A DNA stretch of 32,723 nt from Paludibacteraceae bacterium (GCA_017632345.1 JAGBRL010000109.1:1-32723); one strand, 5' to 3'. Numbered from the stretch's first letter, positions 1 to 8,210 are shown. A program made the numbers and translations. The notes: generated by a model from the sequence alone, not told the origin.

Positions 1-72
1 AATGTTAGAATTATTCTGTCCGTATAAAATAGCGGGGTCAGAATTTTCTATTACAAATATTTTTTCTGTCAT
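1..72 (-). CDS. phoH: PhoH-like ATPase, N-terminal 24 codons only (gene leaves the window)
   Basis: Only the first 24 codons are visible, reading MTEKIFVIENSDPAILYGQN and then four more residues, with the ATG at 72-70. From memory, Bacteroides PhoH-family proteins begin in a very similar way (MxEK-hydrophobic-EDxDPhxhhGxNN), followed later by a P-loop ATPase domain that lies outside this window. PhoH-like proteins are cytosolic nucleotide-binding proteins thought to act with RNA metabolism. The call rests on this short N-terminus alone and no catalytic motif can be seen. Confidence 0.6.
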   Translation of the reverse strand, partial: MTEKIFVIENSDPAILYGQNNSNI

Positions 73-379
73 TAAAAACAATTAGCACTTTTTGGAGCGT
101 TTTTTGCCAACCAGCACAGTCGGACCACTGCCCCACATTTTTACATCGTTCACGGAGAAATCCCTAAAACGGGAACCCTCATACACTCTGCAAAACTACA
201 AAATAAAAACGACTCTAAGAAGATGTTTAAATTTTATTTTGAAAAGCCATAAAAAAAAAGCGGCTTGCACATCACTGCGCAAACCGCCACCTGAGTTATG
301 AAAAATATCAAAATTCGATTCAAGACTTACATAAGCCACGACCACCAGAAGAAAGTCTGACTTACATAAAGACCTTTAA
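73..379. other. Intergenic region between phoH start and pseudouridine synthase stop
   Basis: About 300 nt without a credible gene. It holds the terminator of the pseudouridine synthase (251-287). It also has an 11-nt direct repeat, GACTTACATAA, near 325 and 358. The rest (73-250) is AT-rich and presumably contains the phoH promoter, but I see no clear TAnnTTTG box. Confidence 0.5.
251..287 (-). terminator. Rho-independent terminator of the pseudouridine synthase gene
   Basis: Read on the minus strand, a 12-bp stem GCGGTTTGCGCA / TGTGCAAGCCGC closes on a GTGA tetraloop. It contains only two G-T wobbles and is followed directly by nine T residues (251-259). It lies about 90 nt after the stop codon at 380. 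Confidence 0.85.
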
Positions 380-1792
380 TTATTCAAACGCCCCCTGACG
401 AAGCATATTAACCTCTTTTTCAGACAAGAAGCGCCACTGACCTCTCTTCAAGTTCTTCTTTGTAAGACCCGCAAAGAACACACGGTCAAGACGAACCACA
501 CGGTAGCCAAGGCTTTCGAATATACGACGAACGATACGGTTACGTCCTGAATGCACCTCGATACCAACTTTCTTCTTATCTTCCTCGTCAATAAAGCTCA
601 AGTCATCAGCCTTAATTTCACCATCTTCAAGCACTACGCCAGCCATGATTTTATCGAAATCCTCCTGTTCCAAAGGCTTGTCAAGGGCTACCTGATAAAT
701 CTTCTTTTTATTGTATTTAGGATGCGTAAGCTTAGCGGCCAAGTCACCGTCGTTAGTCAATAGCAGCACACCAGTAGTGTTTCTGTCAAGACGACCAACA
801 GGATATATACGTTCGCTGCACGCATTCTTCACAAGGTCCATAACCGTAAGTTTTGCATACGGGTCATCACTTGTAGTCACGCAATCCTTCGGTTTGTTAA
901 GCAAGAGGTAAACCCTCTTGTCCTGAGAAACCAGCTGGTCGTGAATCATCACCTTGTCACCGCGCAAAATCTTAGTTCCAAGTTCAGTAACCGGCACACC
1001 ATTAACGATAATAGCGCCAGCCTGAATCAGTTCGTCCGCCTCTCTTCGAGAGCAAACTCCGGCATTAGCCAAATATTTGTTAAGACGGATTGGTTCGTTC
1101 GGATCATAAACGACCGAACGGTACTCAATAGGTCTCTTGCCTTCGTCGAAGCGCTGTCTGTTGTTAAACTTGTTTCCGCCTCTGTTATTATTGTTTTTAC
1201 GCTGTCCGTTGTTATTGTTCTGGCGATTTCCGGCAAACTGGTTATTGTTCGGTCTTCTGTTGCCGCCATTGTTATAGCCGCCACGATTTCCGCCACCATT
1301 ATTGTAACCGCCACGGTTACCGCCGTTATTATATCCGCCACGATTTCCGCCATTGTTATAGCCGCCGTTATTGTAACCGCCGCCATTGTTCTGAGAATTT
1401 CCGTAATAATTGTCAGAATTGTTGTAACCGCCGCGTCTGTTATTGTCATAGCCTCCGCGTCCGCCTTCATCATAATTACCCCGGTTATTGTATCCCCCAC
1501 GATTATTGTAGTTTCTGTGTTCCGAATAACCGCCATTGTTATACCCTTCACGGTTGTTGTATCCGTTGTTAGGGCGATACGGTCTGCTTGGCTGGTCATT
1601 ATCAACATTATAGCGAGTTTCACCCACACGTTTACGAGGTTTCCTAACTGAAGAAGAGTTTCCATCTCTCAGTCTGTTGTCACTCGAAAAGTTTGGATTA
1701 AAACTTCTCTTTTCGTTCTGATTTTCACCATCACGGCCGGCATTGAACTTCCTCCCGGAATCTTGTTGCCAGTTTTCTTCAAAAGGTTTCAT
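380..1792 (-). CDS. RsuA/RluB-family 23S/16S rRNA pseudouridine synthase with long disordered N-terminal tail
   Basis: 470 aa. Residues 234 to the end form a complete RsuA/RluB-family enzyme. An S4 RNA-binding domain (about 234-290, PIRLNKYLANAGVCSRREAD) is followed by the synthase domain with the catalytic motif GRLDRNTTG (Asp about 336), the LLTNDG strand, and the C-terminal GRNRIVRRIFESLGY motif. The family isomerises a uridine in rRNA. The target position cannot be read from sequence, so rluB, rsuA or rluF cannot be told apart. Residues about 1-230 are low complexity: basic and polar first, then YNNGG/NRGG repeats, then Asn/Arg-rich. Such RGG-like tails probably bind RNA, and similar tails occur in other Bacteroidetes members. 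It starts at ATG 1792 and appears monocistronic with its own terminator. Confidence 0.9.
   Translation of the reverse strand: MKPFEENWQQDSGRKFNAGRDGENQNEKRSFNPNFSSDNRLRDGNSSSVRKPRKRVGETRYNVDNDQPSRPYRPNNGYNNREGYNNGGYSEHRNYNNRGGYNNRGNYDEGGRGGYDNNRRGGYNNSDNYYGNSQNNGGGYNNGGYNNGGNRGGYNNGGNRGGYNNGGGNRGGYNNGGNRRPNNNQFAGNRQNNNNGQRKNNNNRGGNKFNNRQRFDEGKRPIEYRSVVYDPNEPIRLNKYLANAGVCSRREADELIQAGAIIVNGVPVTELGTKILRGDKVMIHDQLVSQDKRVYLLLNKPKDCVTTSDDPYAKLTVMDLVKNACSERIYPVGRLDRNTTGVLLLTNDGDLAAKLTHPKYNKKKIYQVALDKPLEQEDFDKIMAGVVLEDGEIKADDLSFIDEEDKKKVGIEVHSGRNRIVRRIFESLGYRVVRLDRVFFAGLTKKNLKRGQWRFLSEKEVNMLRQGAFE
1238..1570 (-). repeat. Low-complexity YNNGG / NRGG coding repeat
   Basis: This stretch encodes about residues 75-185 of the pseudouridine synthase. 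It is made of degenerate 12-18-nt units translating as GGYNNGG, GGNRGGYNNG and variants. Because the units are repeated, other frames on both strands also stay open here and give spurious reading frames. The unit copy number is a natural candidate for strain-to-strain length variation. Confidence 0.75.
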
Positions 1793-1961
1793 TTTATTAT
1801 ATTTTTTAAATTTTTAAAACAACACTGCAAATATCGTCTATTTTTTCAAACAGACCTAATCTTAACAGAATTTTTAACTTTTTTTAACAAGAAGCAGGTC
1901 TTTCCCGCAAAAGCGATGCAGGCAGACAAGCCGCAAAGCATAGTCCGCCCACATTCCCATA

Positions 1962-3791
1962 TTATTCTGCAGCCTCGTCAAGGAGAGCAAGTTTAGCTTC
2001 CGCTTCGCTCTGTTCCTCCTTCAGCTTGACAATCTTACGCTCCAAGTCCTTAACCATACCTTCCGAGCTCTTTGAGTTGCTGAAGAAACCTATATTGTTT
2101 TCATAAGCAGAAATCTCCTTCTTCAGTTTTTCCACCAACCTCTGAAGGCGCTTTCTTTCAGAACCCTTGTCCGCCATATTTTCTATGTTAGACTTGAAGG
2201 CTGACATTCTCGCGTTAGCCTTATCCAAATTAAGTTTGTCGAACTTTTCGTCTATAGCGGCCTTGTACTCCTTATAGACTTTGTCCTTATCCTTAAACGG
2301 CACATGTCCCACTTCATTCCATTCGGCAATCAAAGCCTTCAGTTCTTTATAAGAAGCGTTATTATCAGTTCCGATTTCAAGACTCTTGATTTTTTCGATA
2401 AGCTCCTTCTTCACCTTCAGATTCTTATCCTGCTCGTCCTTCACGTTCTTAAACTGAAGTTCCTTCTGTTCAAAGAAATAATCACAAGCGGCAATAAAGC
2501 GTTTCCACACTGCGTCCGAATGTTTTTTAGGCACAGCACCGATTGCCTTCCAGTCTTTCTGCATCTGCACCAGTTTATCCGTAACCTCTCTCCAGTTCTG
2601 GCTGTCCTTCAGAGCTTCGGCCTTCTCGCACAGAGCAAGCTTTTTGGTCAAATTAGCCACCAGCGCGTCTTTGGACGACCTATAGAAATCATTTTTAGCA
2701 TTAAAGAACCTGTCGCAGGCACTGCGGAAACGCTCGTAAATCGCAACATTGTCCTTTTTCGGAGCAAAACCGATTTTCTTCCATTCGCCCTGCAGCTCGA
2801 TAATTTCGTCAGAACGGTCCTGCCAGTCCTTATAAGTCTGAAGCGCCTCCAAGTCAACCGACTCGATTTTTTCGCAGATTGCAGTTTTCTTTTCAAGATT
2901 AGACTGTTCGTTAGCCTTCAGCTGATCAAAATAGTCATGATGCCTTTTGTTCACTATGGTAGAAGCAGCCTTAAATCTGTCCCAAATCTCTTCACGCTGT
3001 TCCTTTGCCACCGGCCCGACTTCACGCCACTCTTCGTGAAGCAACTGCAATTTCTTGAACGCACCTATAACGTCCGCTTCAGAACCCAAGGCCTCAGCCT
3101 GAGCGCAAAGCTGCATTTTAGTCTCCAGATTCTTCTTGAAGTCATAATCACGCAACTCGTTGTTTATCTTCAGATTATCATAAAAAGTTTCAACGTAAAG
3201 CTGATAAGTTTTCCACAAAGTCTGGACGTCCGAAGCCGGAACTGGGCCAACCTGTTTCCAATCCTGCTGCAACTTCTGGAATGCAGGCACCTTCTTGCCG
3301 AAGTCATCTTCCGAATTGTCTATCAAAGCCTTCAGCTCTTCCAATATCTTGTTTTTCGCCGCCAGATTATCCTGTCTCTCTTTCTCTTCAGCAAGAATCT
3401 CCGCATTTCTAAGTTCTCTGAACTTTGCAAGCGCCTCTTTCAGGGCCACCTCGTTGTCGTTCGGCAACGGCACATAGTCGGCGATTTCGCCGCCCTCGTC
3501 CAAGAAAGCGTTTCTGTGTTCTTCCTGCTTTGCCTTGTACAGTCTGTAGAAATTATGTTTTATACTATCTAGTTTTTCTTTGATTTCGGCAGACGTAACT
3601 GTCAGTCCTGCGACCAAGTTCTGAGCCTCCGCGAGCAACTCCTCTTCAGTTTTGTTCGAGAAACAATCAAGCTCCGCACCCGAAGCGGCACCTTCGTTCA
3701 CCTCAGCGTTAACAACAGTTTCGTCTTTCACATTTTCAGCCAAGTTGTCGCCAACCTGCTGCATAGAATCCTTTTCTTCAAGTTTGTCCAT
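1962..3791 (-). CDS. DUF349 repeat protein
   Basis: 609 aa from ATG 3791; a further 14 upstream codons are open but would add a non-conserved hydrophobic lead. The protein is highly charged, helical and probably cytosolic. It contains at least five DUF349-type modules, each recognisable by W..VG.VP followed by a W/Y-x-R/Y-F/Y helix: DWKQVGPVP, EEWREVGPVA, GEWKKIGFAP, KDWKAIGAVP and AEWNEVGHVP. The last 70 residues look like a coiled coil (RLQRLVEKLKKEISAYEN onward). The N-terminus is acidic. DUF349 proteins of this length are common in Bacteroidetes and their biochemical function is unknown. It is transcribed divergently from the DUF456 gene. Confidence 0.85.
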   Translation of the reverse strand: MDKLEEKDSMQQVGDNLAENVKDETVVNAEVNEGAASGAELDCFSNKTEEELLAEAQNLVAGLTVTSAEIKEKLDSIKHNFYRLYKAKQEEHRNAFLDEGGEIADYVPLPNDNEVALKEALAKFRELRNAEILAEEKERQDNLAAKNKILEELKALIDNSEDDFGKKVPAFQKLQQDWKQVGPVPASDVQTLWKTYQLYVETFYDNLKINNELRDYDFKKNLETKMQLCAQAEALGSEADVIGAFKKLQLLHEEWREVGPVAKEQREEIWDRFKAASTIVNKRHHDYFDQLKANEQSNLEKKTAICEKIESVDLEALQTYKDWQDRSDEIIELQGEWKKIGFAPKKDNVAIYERFRSACDRFFNAKNDFYRSSKDALVANLTKKLALCEKAEALKDSQNWREVTDKLVQMQKDWKAIGAVPKKHSDAVWKRFIAACDYFFEQKELQFKNVKDEQDKNLKVKKELIEKIKSLEIGTDNNASYKELKALIAEWNEVGHVPFKDKDKVYKEYKAAIDEKFDKLNLDKANARMSAFKSNIENMADKGSERKRLQRLVEKLKKEISAYENNIGFFSNSKSSEGMVKDLERKIVKLKEEQSEAEAKLALLDEAAE

Positions 3792-3852
3792 TGCAATAAG
3801 TATTAAAATAACCAACAATTGCCTGCACGGCACACCCGGCAGAACACATTTA

Positions 3853-3860
3853 CAAATATA
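3853..3860 (-). promoter_or_regulatory. Candidate -7 box for the DUF349 gene
   Basis: TATATTTG on the minus strand matches the Bacteroidetes TAnnTTTG box exactly, 62 nt upstream of ATG 3791. I do not see a good TTG at the -33 position. Confidence 0.45.
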
Positions 3861-3906
3861 ATAAAAAACTTTTCTAATGCCACACCATTTTTCACATTTA
3901 ATTTTT

Positions 3907-3914
3907 TATTTTTG
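3907..3914 (+). promoter_or_regulatory. Candidate -7 box for the DUF456 gene
   Basis: TATTTTTG on the plus strand matches TAnnTTTG exactly, 17 nt before ATG 3932, implying a very short leader. It forms a divergent promoter pair with the box at 3853-3860. The -33 element is not obvious. Confidence 0.45.
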
Positions 3915-3931
3915 CAAAAAAATGAGTTGAT

Positions 3932-4441
3932 ATGGATATTTTTCTGATAATTCTAAGCGTTTTGCTGCTTGTTGCAGGCTTGGCAGGCAGTGTTTTGCCG
4001 TTTCCGCCCGGTCCGCCGTTCTCGTTTCTCGGGTTCTGGCTTGCAAGTTTCACAACTTACGGCTCCGGATTTTCCGCCACACATATCTTGATAGCGCTTG
4101 CGGCGATGGTCATAATTGAGATTCTTGACTACACCATACCAGCGTGGGCTACGAAAAAGTTCGGAGGAAGCAAAAAAGGTGTATGGGGAAGCATTATCGG
4201 CATGATTGTCGGGATATTTTTCACCCCAATAGGCATGATTATGGGAATGTTTATTGGAGCATTTGTTGGAGAAAAGCTAGACGGCAAAGAGCTGGCTCCT
4301 GCCTTAAAATCTGCGTTCGGCTCGTTCGTGGGCTTTGTATGCTCCACTGCCATAAAGTTAATTTACGGGATTGCGACACTTTGGCTCGTGCTAAAACCGA
4401 TTGTATCAGGAGGATTTGACTTTGTCAAGAACATATTTTAA
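3932..4441 (+). CDS. DUF456 family inner-membrane protein
   Basis: 169 aa, almost wholly hydrophobic, with about four to five membrane segments. The N-terminal segment carries the family-typical GLAGSVLPFPPGPPFSFLG stretch. A central amphipathic region (TKKFGGSKKGVWGS) is followed by a Gly-rich GMIVGIFFTPIGMIMGMFIG segment and the acidic EKLDGKELAPALKSAFG loop, all typical of DUF456. The function of the family is not known. The ATG at 3922 upstream is followed at once by a stop, so 3932 is the start. It is the only plus-strand gene in the first 23 kb. Confidence 0.85.
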   Translation: MDIFLIILSVLLLVAGLAGSVLPFPPGPPFSFLGFWLASFTTYGSGFSATHILIALAAMVIIEILDYTIPAWATKKFGGSKKGVWGSIIGMIVGIFFTPIGMIMGMFIGAFVGEKLDGKELAPALKSAFGSFVGFVCSTAIKLIYGIATLWLVLKPIVSGGFDFVKNIF

Positions 4442-4530
4442 AGCGTCAAGGCTGCTTTGGGGACAAACACTGTTTATCTGAGAAGAAACGGCCTTGTACT
4501 TTCGCAACGGACAACATAAAAATTAAAAGC

Positions 4531-4555
4531 AAAGAGGGGCACAGCGCTCCTCTTT
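4531..4555. terminator. Hairpin terminator shared by convergent DUF456 and patatin genes
   Basis: A 10-bp stem AAAGAGGGGC / GCTCCTCTTT with one G-T wobble and a 5-nt ACAGC loop sits between two convergent genes and overlaps the patatin stop codon. On the minus strand it is followed by GCTTTTAATTTTT; on the plus strand the tail is only ATTTGTTG. It therefore fits best as the patatin terminator, with possible activity both ways. Confidence 0.6.
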
Positions 4556-5366
4556 ATTTGTTGTTCAGCTCTATTCCGAATTTGCCAAAGTCAAACTCTT
4601 TAAGAACCTTCATCGTTGTGTCGTATCCTATCTGACATATCATTTCGGCCTTTGAACTTTCAAACATTTTGAACTTTTTAACATCGGCCATTTCGATTAC
4701 CACGTCGCAAAACTTCTTCTCCCTTATCGTATTGCCATTCACCGCTAGATGAAATATTCTTTCTGCCACATCAAAGACTCCGCTGCAATCATAATCATGA
4801 GGAGCGATAGGATTCACATGCACGCCAATGACGCACTCGCAGTCGTCACGCAACACAGAAGCCGGGAGGTTGCTGAAAAGGCCACCGTCAACACACAAGC
4901 GTCCGCCTATCCGCACAGGATTAAAAAATATAGGCACACTGGCCGAGGCAATGATACATTCCAGCAATTCGCCAGAGCTGAAATACACGCCCTCTCCATT
5001 ATTCAAATCCGTAGCGTTGATTATCACAGGCAAGCCAAGCTCTTCGAAAGTTCTTGCGGTCAGCACTTCGCTAAGCTGCTTTTTAAAGCGGTCTGCATTG
5101 ACAAGCCCGCCCTTCTTAGGCATATTCGGCATCACCATCTGAAACAGATTAGCCTTTTTGAAAAACTCTAACATCTCCTTTACAGAACGTCCGTCGGCAT
5201 ACAAAGAACCTACAATAGCCCCTGCGCTCACACCCGCAATTACATCCACCTTCAGACCCGAATCCTCAAGTGCGCGCAACGCTCCTATATGAGCAATTCC
5301 CTTAGCTCCGCCACCGCTCAAAGCCAGACCTACCTTGTACTTCTTTTTCCCTGCTTTATCATTCAT
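4554..5366 (-). CDS. Patatin-like phospholipase (RssA/NTE type)
   Basis: 270 aa from ATG 5366. The patatin signature is complete: oxyanion loop LSGGGAKGIAHIGAL (residues 16-30), nucleophile elbow GVSAG with Ser47, and the catalytic-dyad Asp in VDGGLFSNLP (Asp160). There is no signal peptide and no outer-membrane barrel domain, so it should be a cytosolic serine acyl hydrolase acting on phospholipid or lysophospholipid rather than a secreted toxin. It is preceded by a 350-nt repeat-containing spacer, so it is probably transcribed separately from the sugar-phosphate transferase. The exact lipid substrate cannot be predicted. Confidence 0.88.
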   Translation of the reverse strand: MNDKAGKKKYKVGLALSGGGAKGIAHIGALRALEDSGLKVDVIAGVSAGAIVGSLYADGRSVKEMLEFFKKANLFQMVMPNMPKKGGLVNADRFKKQLSEVLTARTFEELGLPVIINATDLNNGEGVYFSSGELLECIIASASVPIFFNPVRIGGRLCVDGGLFSNLPASVLRDDCECVIGVHVNPIAPHDYDCSGVFDVAERIFHLAVNGNTIREKKFCDVVIEMADVKKFKMFESSKAEMICQIGYDTTMKVLKEFDFGKFGIELNNK

Positions 5367-5491
5367 ATATAATACCGCTTAAAATATTGGCTACGCTGCA
5401 AATCACTCAGGCAACCACCATAAACAATAAAATAAAAAGACTTCGAAAGACATTTTATCTATGCTGATAATATTTGCAGAGAAACGATGCG

Positions 5492-5568
5492 AGGTAACCG
5501 AGCAAATATGAACGACATAAACAAAAACACGTCCAGAATCATCTCGACCTAATTTGTAGAAGCTGCCT
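5492..5568 (-). repeat. Dispersed intergenic repeat, copy A
   Basis: A 77-nt element in the orientation of the upstream gene, about 150 nt after the stop of the sugar-phosphate transferase. The most conserved 31 nt (5537-5567) differ from copy C at 5 positions and from copy B at 6, by my count. All these differences are transitions. Within it CGAG can pair with CTCG and ATGA with TCAT, matching the inner stem seen in copy C. No reading frame is shared by all three copies. Confidence 0.65.
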
Positions 5569-5575
5569 TCTGAAT

Positions 5576-5613
5576 ATGAAAATCACAAAACGTAATCCAC
5601 AGAAACAGCCTTA
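5576..5613 (+). repeat. Related short repeat box, plus orientation
   Basis: A 38-nt stretch beginning ATGAAAATCACAAAACG that matches 6857-6894 (opposite strand) at 28 of 38 positions by my count, with nine of the ten differences being transitions. Its second half (TAAT....AGAA.C.GCCTT) also resembles the conserved end of copy A next to it, so the two may be diverged units of the same family. Confidence 0.45.
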
Positions 5614-5715
5614 GTTCTGCTAAAGGAACAACACCTCTACATCAAGAAAAACAGCAAAGGCCATATAAATGTTCGTCCGTCATCGTCACCAGCCAAAGGA
5701 AGAGCCGCGTCACCC

Positions 5716-6747
5716 TCAACCTTTATTCTGCCTAACAAACGGATAACGGCGCTCAACCCAATACGCATAAACGCAAAAGAATGCGACAAAACCCAAAACA
5801 ACCGGAAGCATATACTCCTTATTGTGGAACACAAACCACACGCCAGCCGCCACAATCAAATTCATGCCCTGCTGCACAAACACAGTCTGCTGATGAGAAA
5901 ATCCAGAAAGCACAAGTCTCTGGAACAGCTGATTTTTATGAGGCTTCAGAACATTTTCCTTATAAACGATTCGGCGCAACAAGGTGAACGTAGTGTCAAA
6001 TATAGCCACTATACATATCAGCACCCACAAAATCAACGGGATTGGCATATGACTGCCGTCCGACGGCCAGTCCTGAAAATAGACTGCAAAAACGCCAAAT
6101 ACAAAACCTATAAAAGTGCTGCCTGCGTCGCCCATAAATATCTTCGCCTTCTGCCAATTCCACACCAGAAAACCTCCCACACACGCCACAAACAGTATCA
6201 GCGGCGAGTTAGGAATCAGCATAACGCTCATAAGAGAAATAGCGATGGCCTCACTGCCAAGATTTCCGTCTATCCCGTCATAAAAATTAAACAGGTTCAC
6301 GAACCAAACCAGCAGTAAAAAGACCAGCAAATTAATCACAACAGGACAGTTCCACGTAAATGTTCCGAAGTCAATTTCGTTCACACCGCCTAAGATGAAA
6401 AGAGACAATCCGACAGAGACGAGCTGCACAATCAGCCTCGTCCATGGCGACATCTGCTTCACATCGTCACGAATACCCACAAGAGCGAGCAATATCCCCG
6501 GCAACAGAGCCGCAAAGAGCCTCACGGGCATCATCTCAGGACAAAATATGGCCAACAAGACAACGCACAAATACCAAGAAACCACAATCGCCACCCCACC
6601 TCCAAGAGGAGTGATACGCTTGTGCGAACTGCGTTCGTTAGGCTTGTCCAGCATACGCTTCGCGATTGCCCATTTACGGATGTAAAAAGTTACAGTCCAA
6701 GATATAAGGAATGCCAATATAAAAAACAATATCAACATAAAATCCAT
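5716..6747 (-). CDS. Polyisoprenyl-phosphate HexNAc-1-phosphate transferase (MraY/WecA superfamily, WbpL/WbcO-like)
   Basis: 343 aa from ATG 6747, with about ten predicted membrane helices. The superfamily motifs are present in order: NERSSHKRITPLGGG near the N-terminus, GIRDDVKQMSP (the Asp-Asp pair), NLFNFYDGIDG, IFMGDAGSTFIGF, and a cytoplasmic HKNQLFQRL loop near the C-terminus. Members transfer a sugar-1-phosphate from a UDP-sugar to undecaprenyl phosphate at the inner face of the cytoplasmic membrane, the first step of O-antigen or capsule assembly. NERSSH plus PLGGG points to the WbpL/WbcO branch rather than MraY. No glycan gene cluster surrounds it, so it may be the housekeeping initiating enzyme. 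The sugar cannot be predicted. Confidence 0.88.
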   Translation of the reverse strand: MDFMLILFFILAFLISWTVTFYIRKWAIAKRMLDKPNERSSHKRITPLGGGVAIVVSWYLCVVLLAIFCPEMMPVRLFAALLPGILLALVGIRDDVKQMSPWTRLIVQLVSVGLSLFILGGVNEIDFGTFTWNCPVVINLLVFLLLVWFVNLFNFYDGIDGNLGSEAIAISLMSVMLIPNSPLILFVACVGGFLVWNWQKAKIFMGDAGSTFIGFVFGVFAVYFQDWPSDGSHMPIPLILWVLICIVAIFDTTFTLLRRIVYKENVLKPHKNQLFQRLVLSGFSHQQTVFVQQGMNLIVAAGVWFVFHNKEYMLPVVLGFVAFFCVYAYWVERRYPFVRQNKG

Positions 6748-6856
6748 TTCGTTTTAAACATCTACACAAATACGCAGAGACTCCGCATCAAAAGTTCGCC
6801 GCAACAAAGCGCGAAACATTCAACCCGCAAAAAATCGGACGCTCTGTTTCTCTACA

Positions 6857-6894
6857 TAAAGCAGCTTCCACAAATTACGTTTCGTAATTTTCAT
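6857..6894 (-). repeat. Related short repeat box, minus orientation
   Basis: Counterpart of 5576-5613 on the other strand. It includes the perfect 8-bp inverted repeat AAATTACG-TTT-CGTAATTT at 6872-6890. Together with the conserved end of copy B (7014-7045) it forms a long imperfect inverted-repeat pair around a spacer of roughly 120 nt, so 6857-7045 has the outline of a small non-coding element with terminal inverted repeats. Confidence 0.4.
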
Positions 6895-6967
6895 GTTTTC
6901 CTAAATTCGCCAAAGACACATTTCTCGCTATTTTGCCCATCTTGCTTTAAGTTCAGTTACGACATCC

Positions 6968-7045
6968 GCAACTTTCACGCAAATACAATAAGCAGAAACA
7001 AAATGTCACGCAAAATCACCTCAACCTAATTTATAGAGATTGCCT
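6968..7045 (-). repeat. Dispersed intergenic repeat, copy B
   Basis: A 78-nt element starting 33 nt after the pdxA stop codon and in the pdxA sense orientation. The conserved 31 nt (7014-7044) differ from copy C at 5 positions, all transitions. Beyond the core, blocks such as ATTTTGTTT and CGTGA-AAGTTGC align with copy C. The basal stem is weaker here than in copy C. Confidence 0.65.
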
Positions 7046-7077
7046 ACAAATACAATTTAGTTCCAAGTCCTACAAAA

Positions 7078-8145
7078 TCACTCCACAATGCCGCTTATTT
7101 CAACATCCTGCTTATGGAGCGGATTCTTGCACATCTCCGCATGGCGCAATCTGCTTCTGAACACATCACAAGCGAGGTACAGCGCATTTCTGAAAGAGTC
7201 TTCAGACGCTTTGCCTATACCAGCCTTGTCATACGCGGTACCATGAGCCGGCGAAGTTCGCACAACCGGCAGTCCAGCAGTGAAATTTACACCGCTGTCC
7301 ATCGCAATGCTCTTGAACGGAGCCAAGCCCTGGTCGTGATACATAGCAAGCACAGCGTCAAACGTTTTAAAGCTGCCCGCTCCAAAGAACCCGTCTGCCG
7401 GATAAGGTCCGAAAGACATTATGCCCATGGAGTTAGCCTTCTTGATAGCCGGTATTATAATATCCTGCTCTTCAGAACCAAGCACACCGTTGTCACCAGC
7501 ATGCGGATTCAGTCCCAGCACAGCGATGCGAGGCTTCACAAGCCCGAAGTCAGTCACTAGCGCATCGTTCAAACTTTTCAGTTTATCTATAATATTTTCT
7601 TCTGTTATATGCTTATAGACATCCTTCAGCGGCACATGCCCTGTAACGACAGCAACACGAAGCACCTCGTTCACCATAAGCATCAAGCCCTTTTTGCCAT
7701 TGCCGAACTTAACTTCCAAGTATTCGGTATGACCAGGGAACTTAAACTTGTCCGACTGTATGTTCTTCTTGTTTATCGGCGCAGTCACCAGCACGTCAAT
7801 CAAACCTTTCTCCAAGTCGTCCGTAGCCCTTTCCAGCGCCAAAAAAGCGGCAGTGCCAGCCTCTTCCGTTGACTTTGAAAGTTCCACTTTGACCTCATCA
7901 TCAATGCAATTAATTATATTTGAGCGTCTCGGATTCGCCTCCGACGCATTGTTTATCACATTAAGATTAAAATTATCTATATTAAGAGCCTTACGGTGAT
8001 AAGCCGCAACCTTTGACGAGCCATAAACAATCGGAATACAAAAGTCATTTATCTTCTGGTCCACCAGAGTTTTTATAATGACCTCGTATCCAATACCGTT
8101 AATATCACCTTGAGTAATTCCGACCTTTATTTTGTAATCTTCCAT
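7078..8145 (-). CDS. pdxA: 4-hydroxythreonine-4-phosphate dehydrogenase (pyridoxine biosynthesis)
   Basis: 355 aa from ATG 8145 (MEDYKIKVGITQGDINGIGY); the ten upstream open codons lack conservation. PdxA oxidises 4-phosphohydroxy-L-threonine with NAD in the deoxyxylulose-5-phosphate-dependent route to pyridoxal phosphate. Visible family features are the N-terminal GITQGDINGIG loop, FPGHTEYL with a metal-ligand His, GLNPHAGDNGVLGSEE, GPYPADGFF, and MYHDQGLAPFK with the second ligand His. The C-terminal GTAYDKAGIGKASEDSF completes the active site. It is slightly longer than the usual 330 aa. It follows the DUF4837 gene with a 142-nt gap that carries its own promoter-like box. Confidence 0.95.
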   Translation of the reverse strand: MEDYKIKVGITQGDINGIGYEVIIKTLVDQKINDFCIPIVYGSSKVAAYHRKALNIDNFNLNVINNASEANPRRSNIINCIDDEVKVELSKSTEEAGTAAFLALERATDDLEKGLIDVLVTAPINKKNIQSDKFKFPGHTEYLEVKFGNGKKGLMLMVNEVLRVAVVTGHVPLKDVYKHITEENIIDKLKSLNDALVTDFGLVKPRIAVLGLNPHAGDNGVLGSEEQDIIIPAIKKANSMGIMSFGPYPADGFFGAGSFKTFDAVLAMYHDQGLAPFKSIAMDSGVNFTAGLPVVRTSPAHGTAYDKAGIGKASEDSFRNALYLACDVFRSRLRHAEMCKNPLHKQDVEISGIVE

Positions 8146-8202
8146 CGTATTAAATTTTACAAAGGCTCCAGCCAACCTTAGCCGAGAATCCTTTTATTCT
8201 TG

Positions 8203-8210
8203 CAAATGTA
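8203..8210 (-). promoter_or_regulatory. Candidate -7 box for pdxA
   Basis: TACATTTG on the minus strand is an exact TAnnTTTG match, 57 nt upstream of ATG 8145. There is no convincing -33 TTG at the expected distance. Confidence 0.4.

Noticed and set aside
92..301. 69-codon plus-strand frame beside the phoH start
   Set aside because: It begins at a non-ATG codon, runs through the minus-strand terminator at 251-287, and the translation has no recognisable pattern.
941..1665. Long frames on both strands overlapping the pseudouridine synthase tail
   Set aside because: They arise because the YNNGG coding repeat keeps other frames open; the conserved S4 and synthase domains fix the true frame.
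2304..3572. 422-codon plus-strand frame opposite the DUF349 gene
   Set aside because: It is the antisense of a strongly supported repeat protein with clear DUF349 motifs; codon bias of the real gene leaves the opposite strand open.
5576..5613. Conserved short peptide MKITKRN starting in both related boxes
   Set aside because: The two frames share only the first seven codons, then diverge and stop; the similarity continues at nucleotide level out of any common frame.
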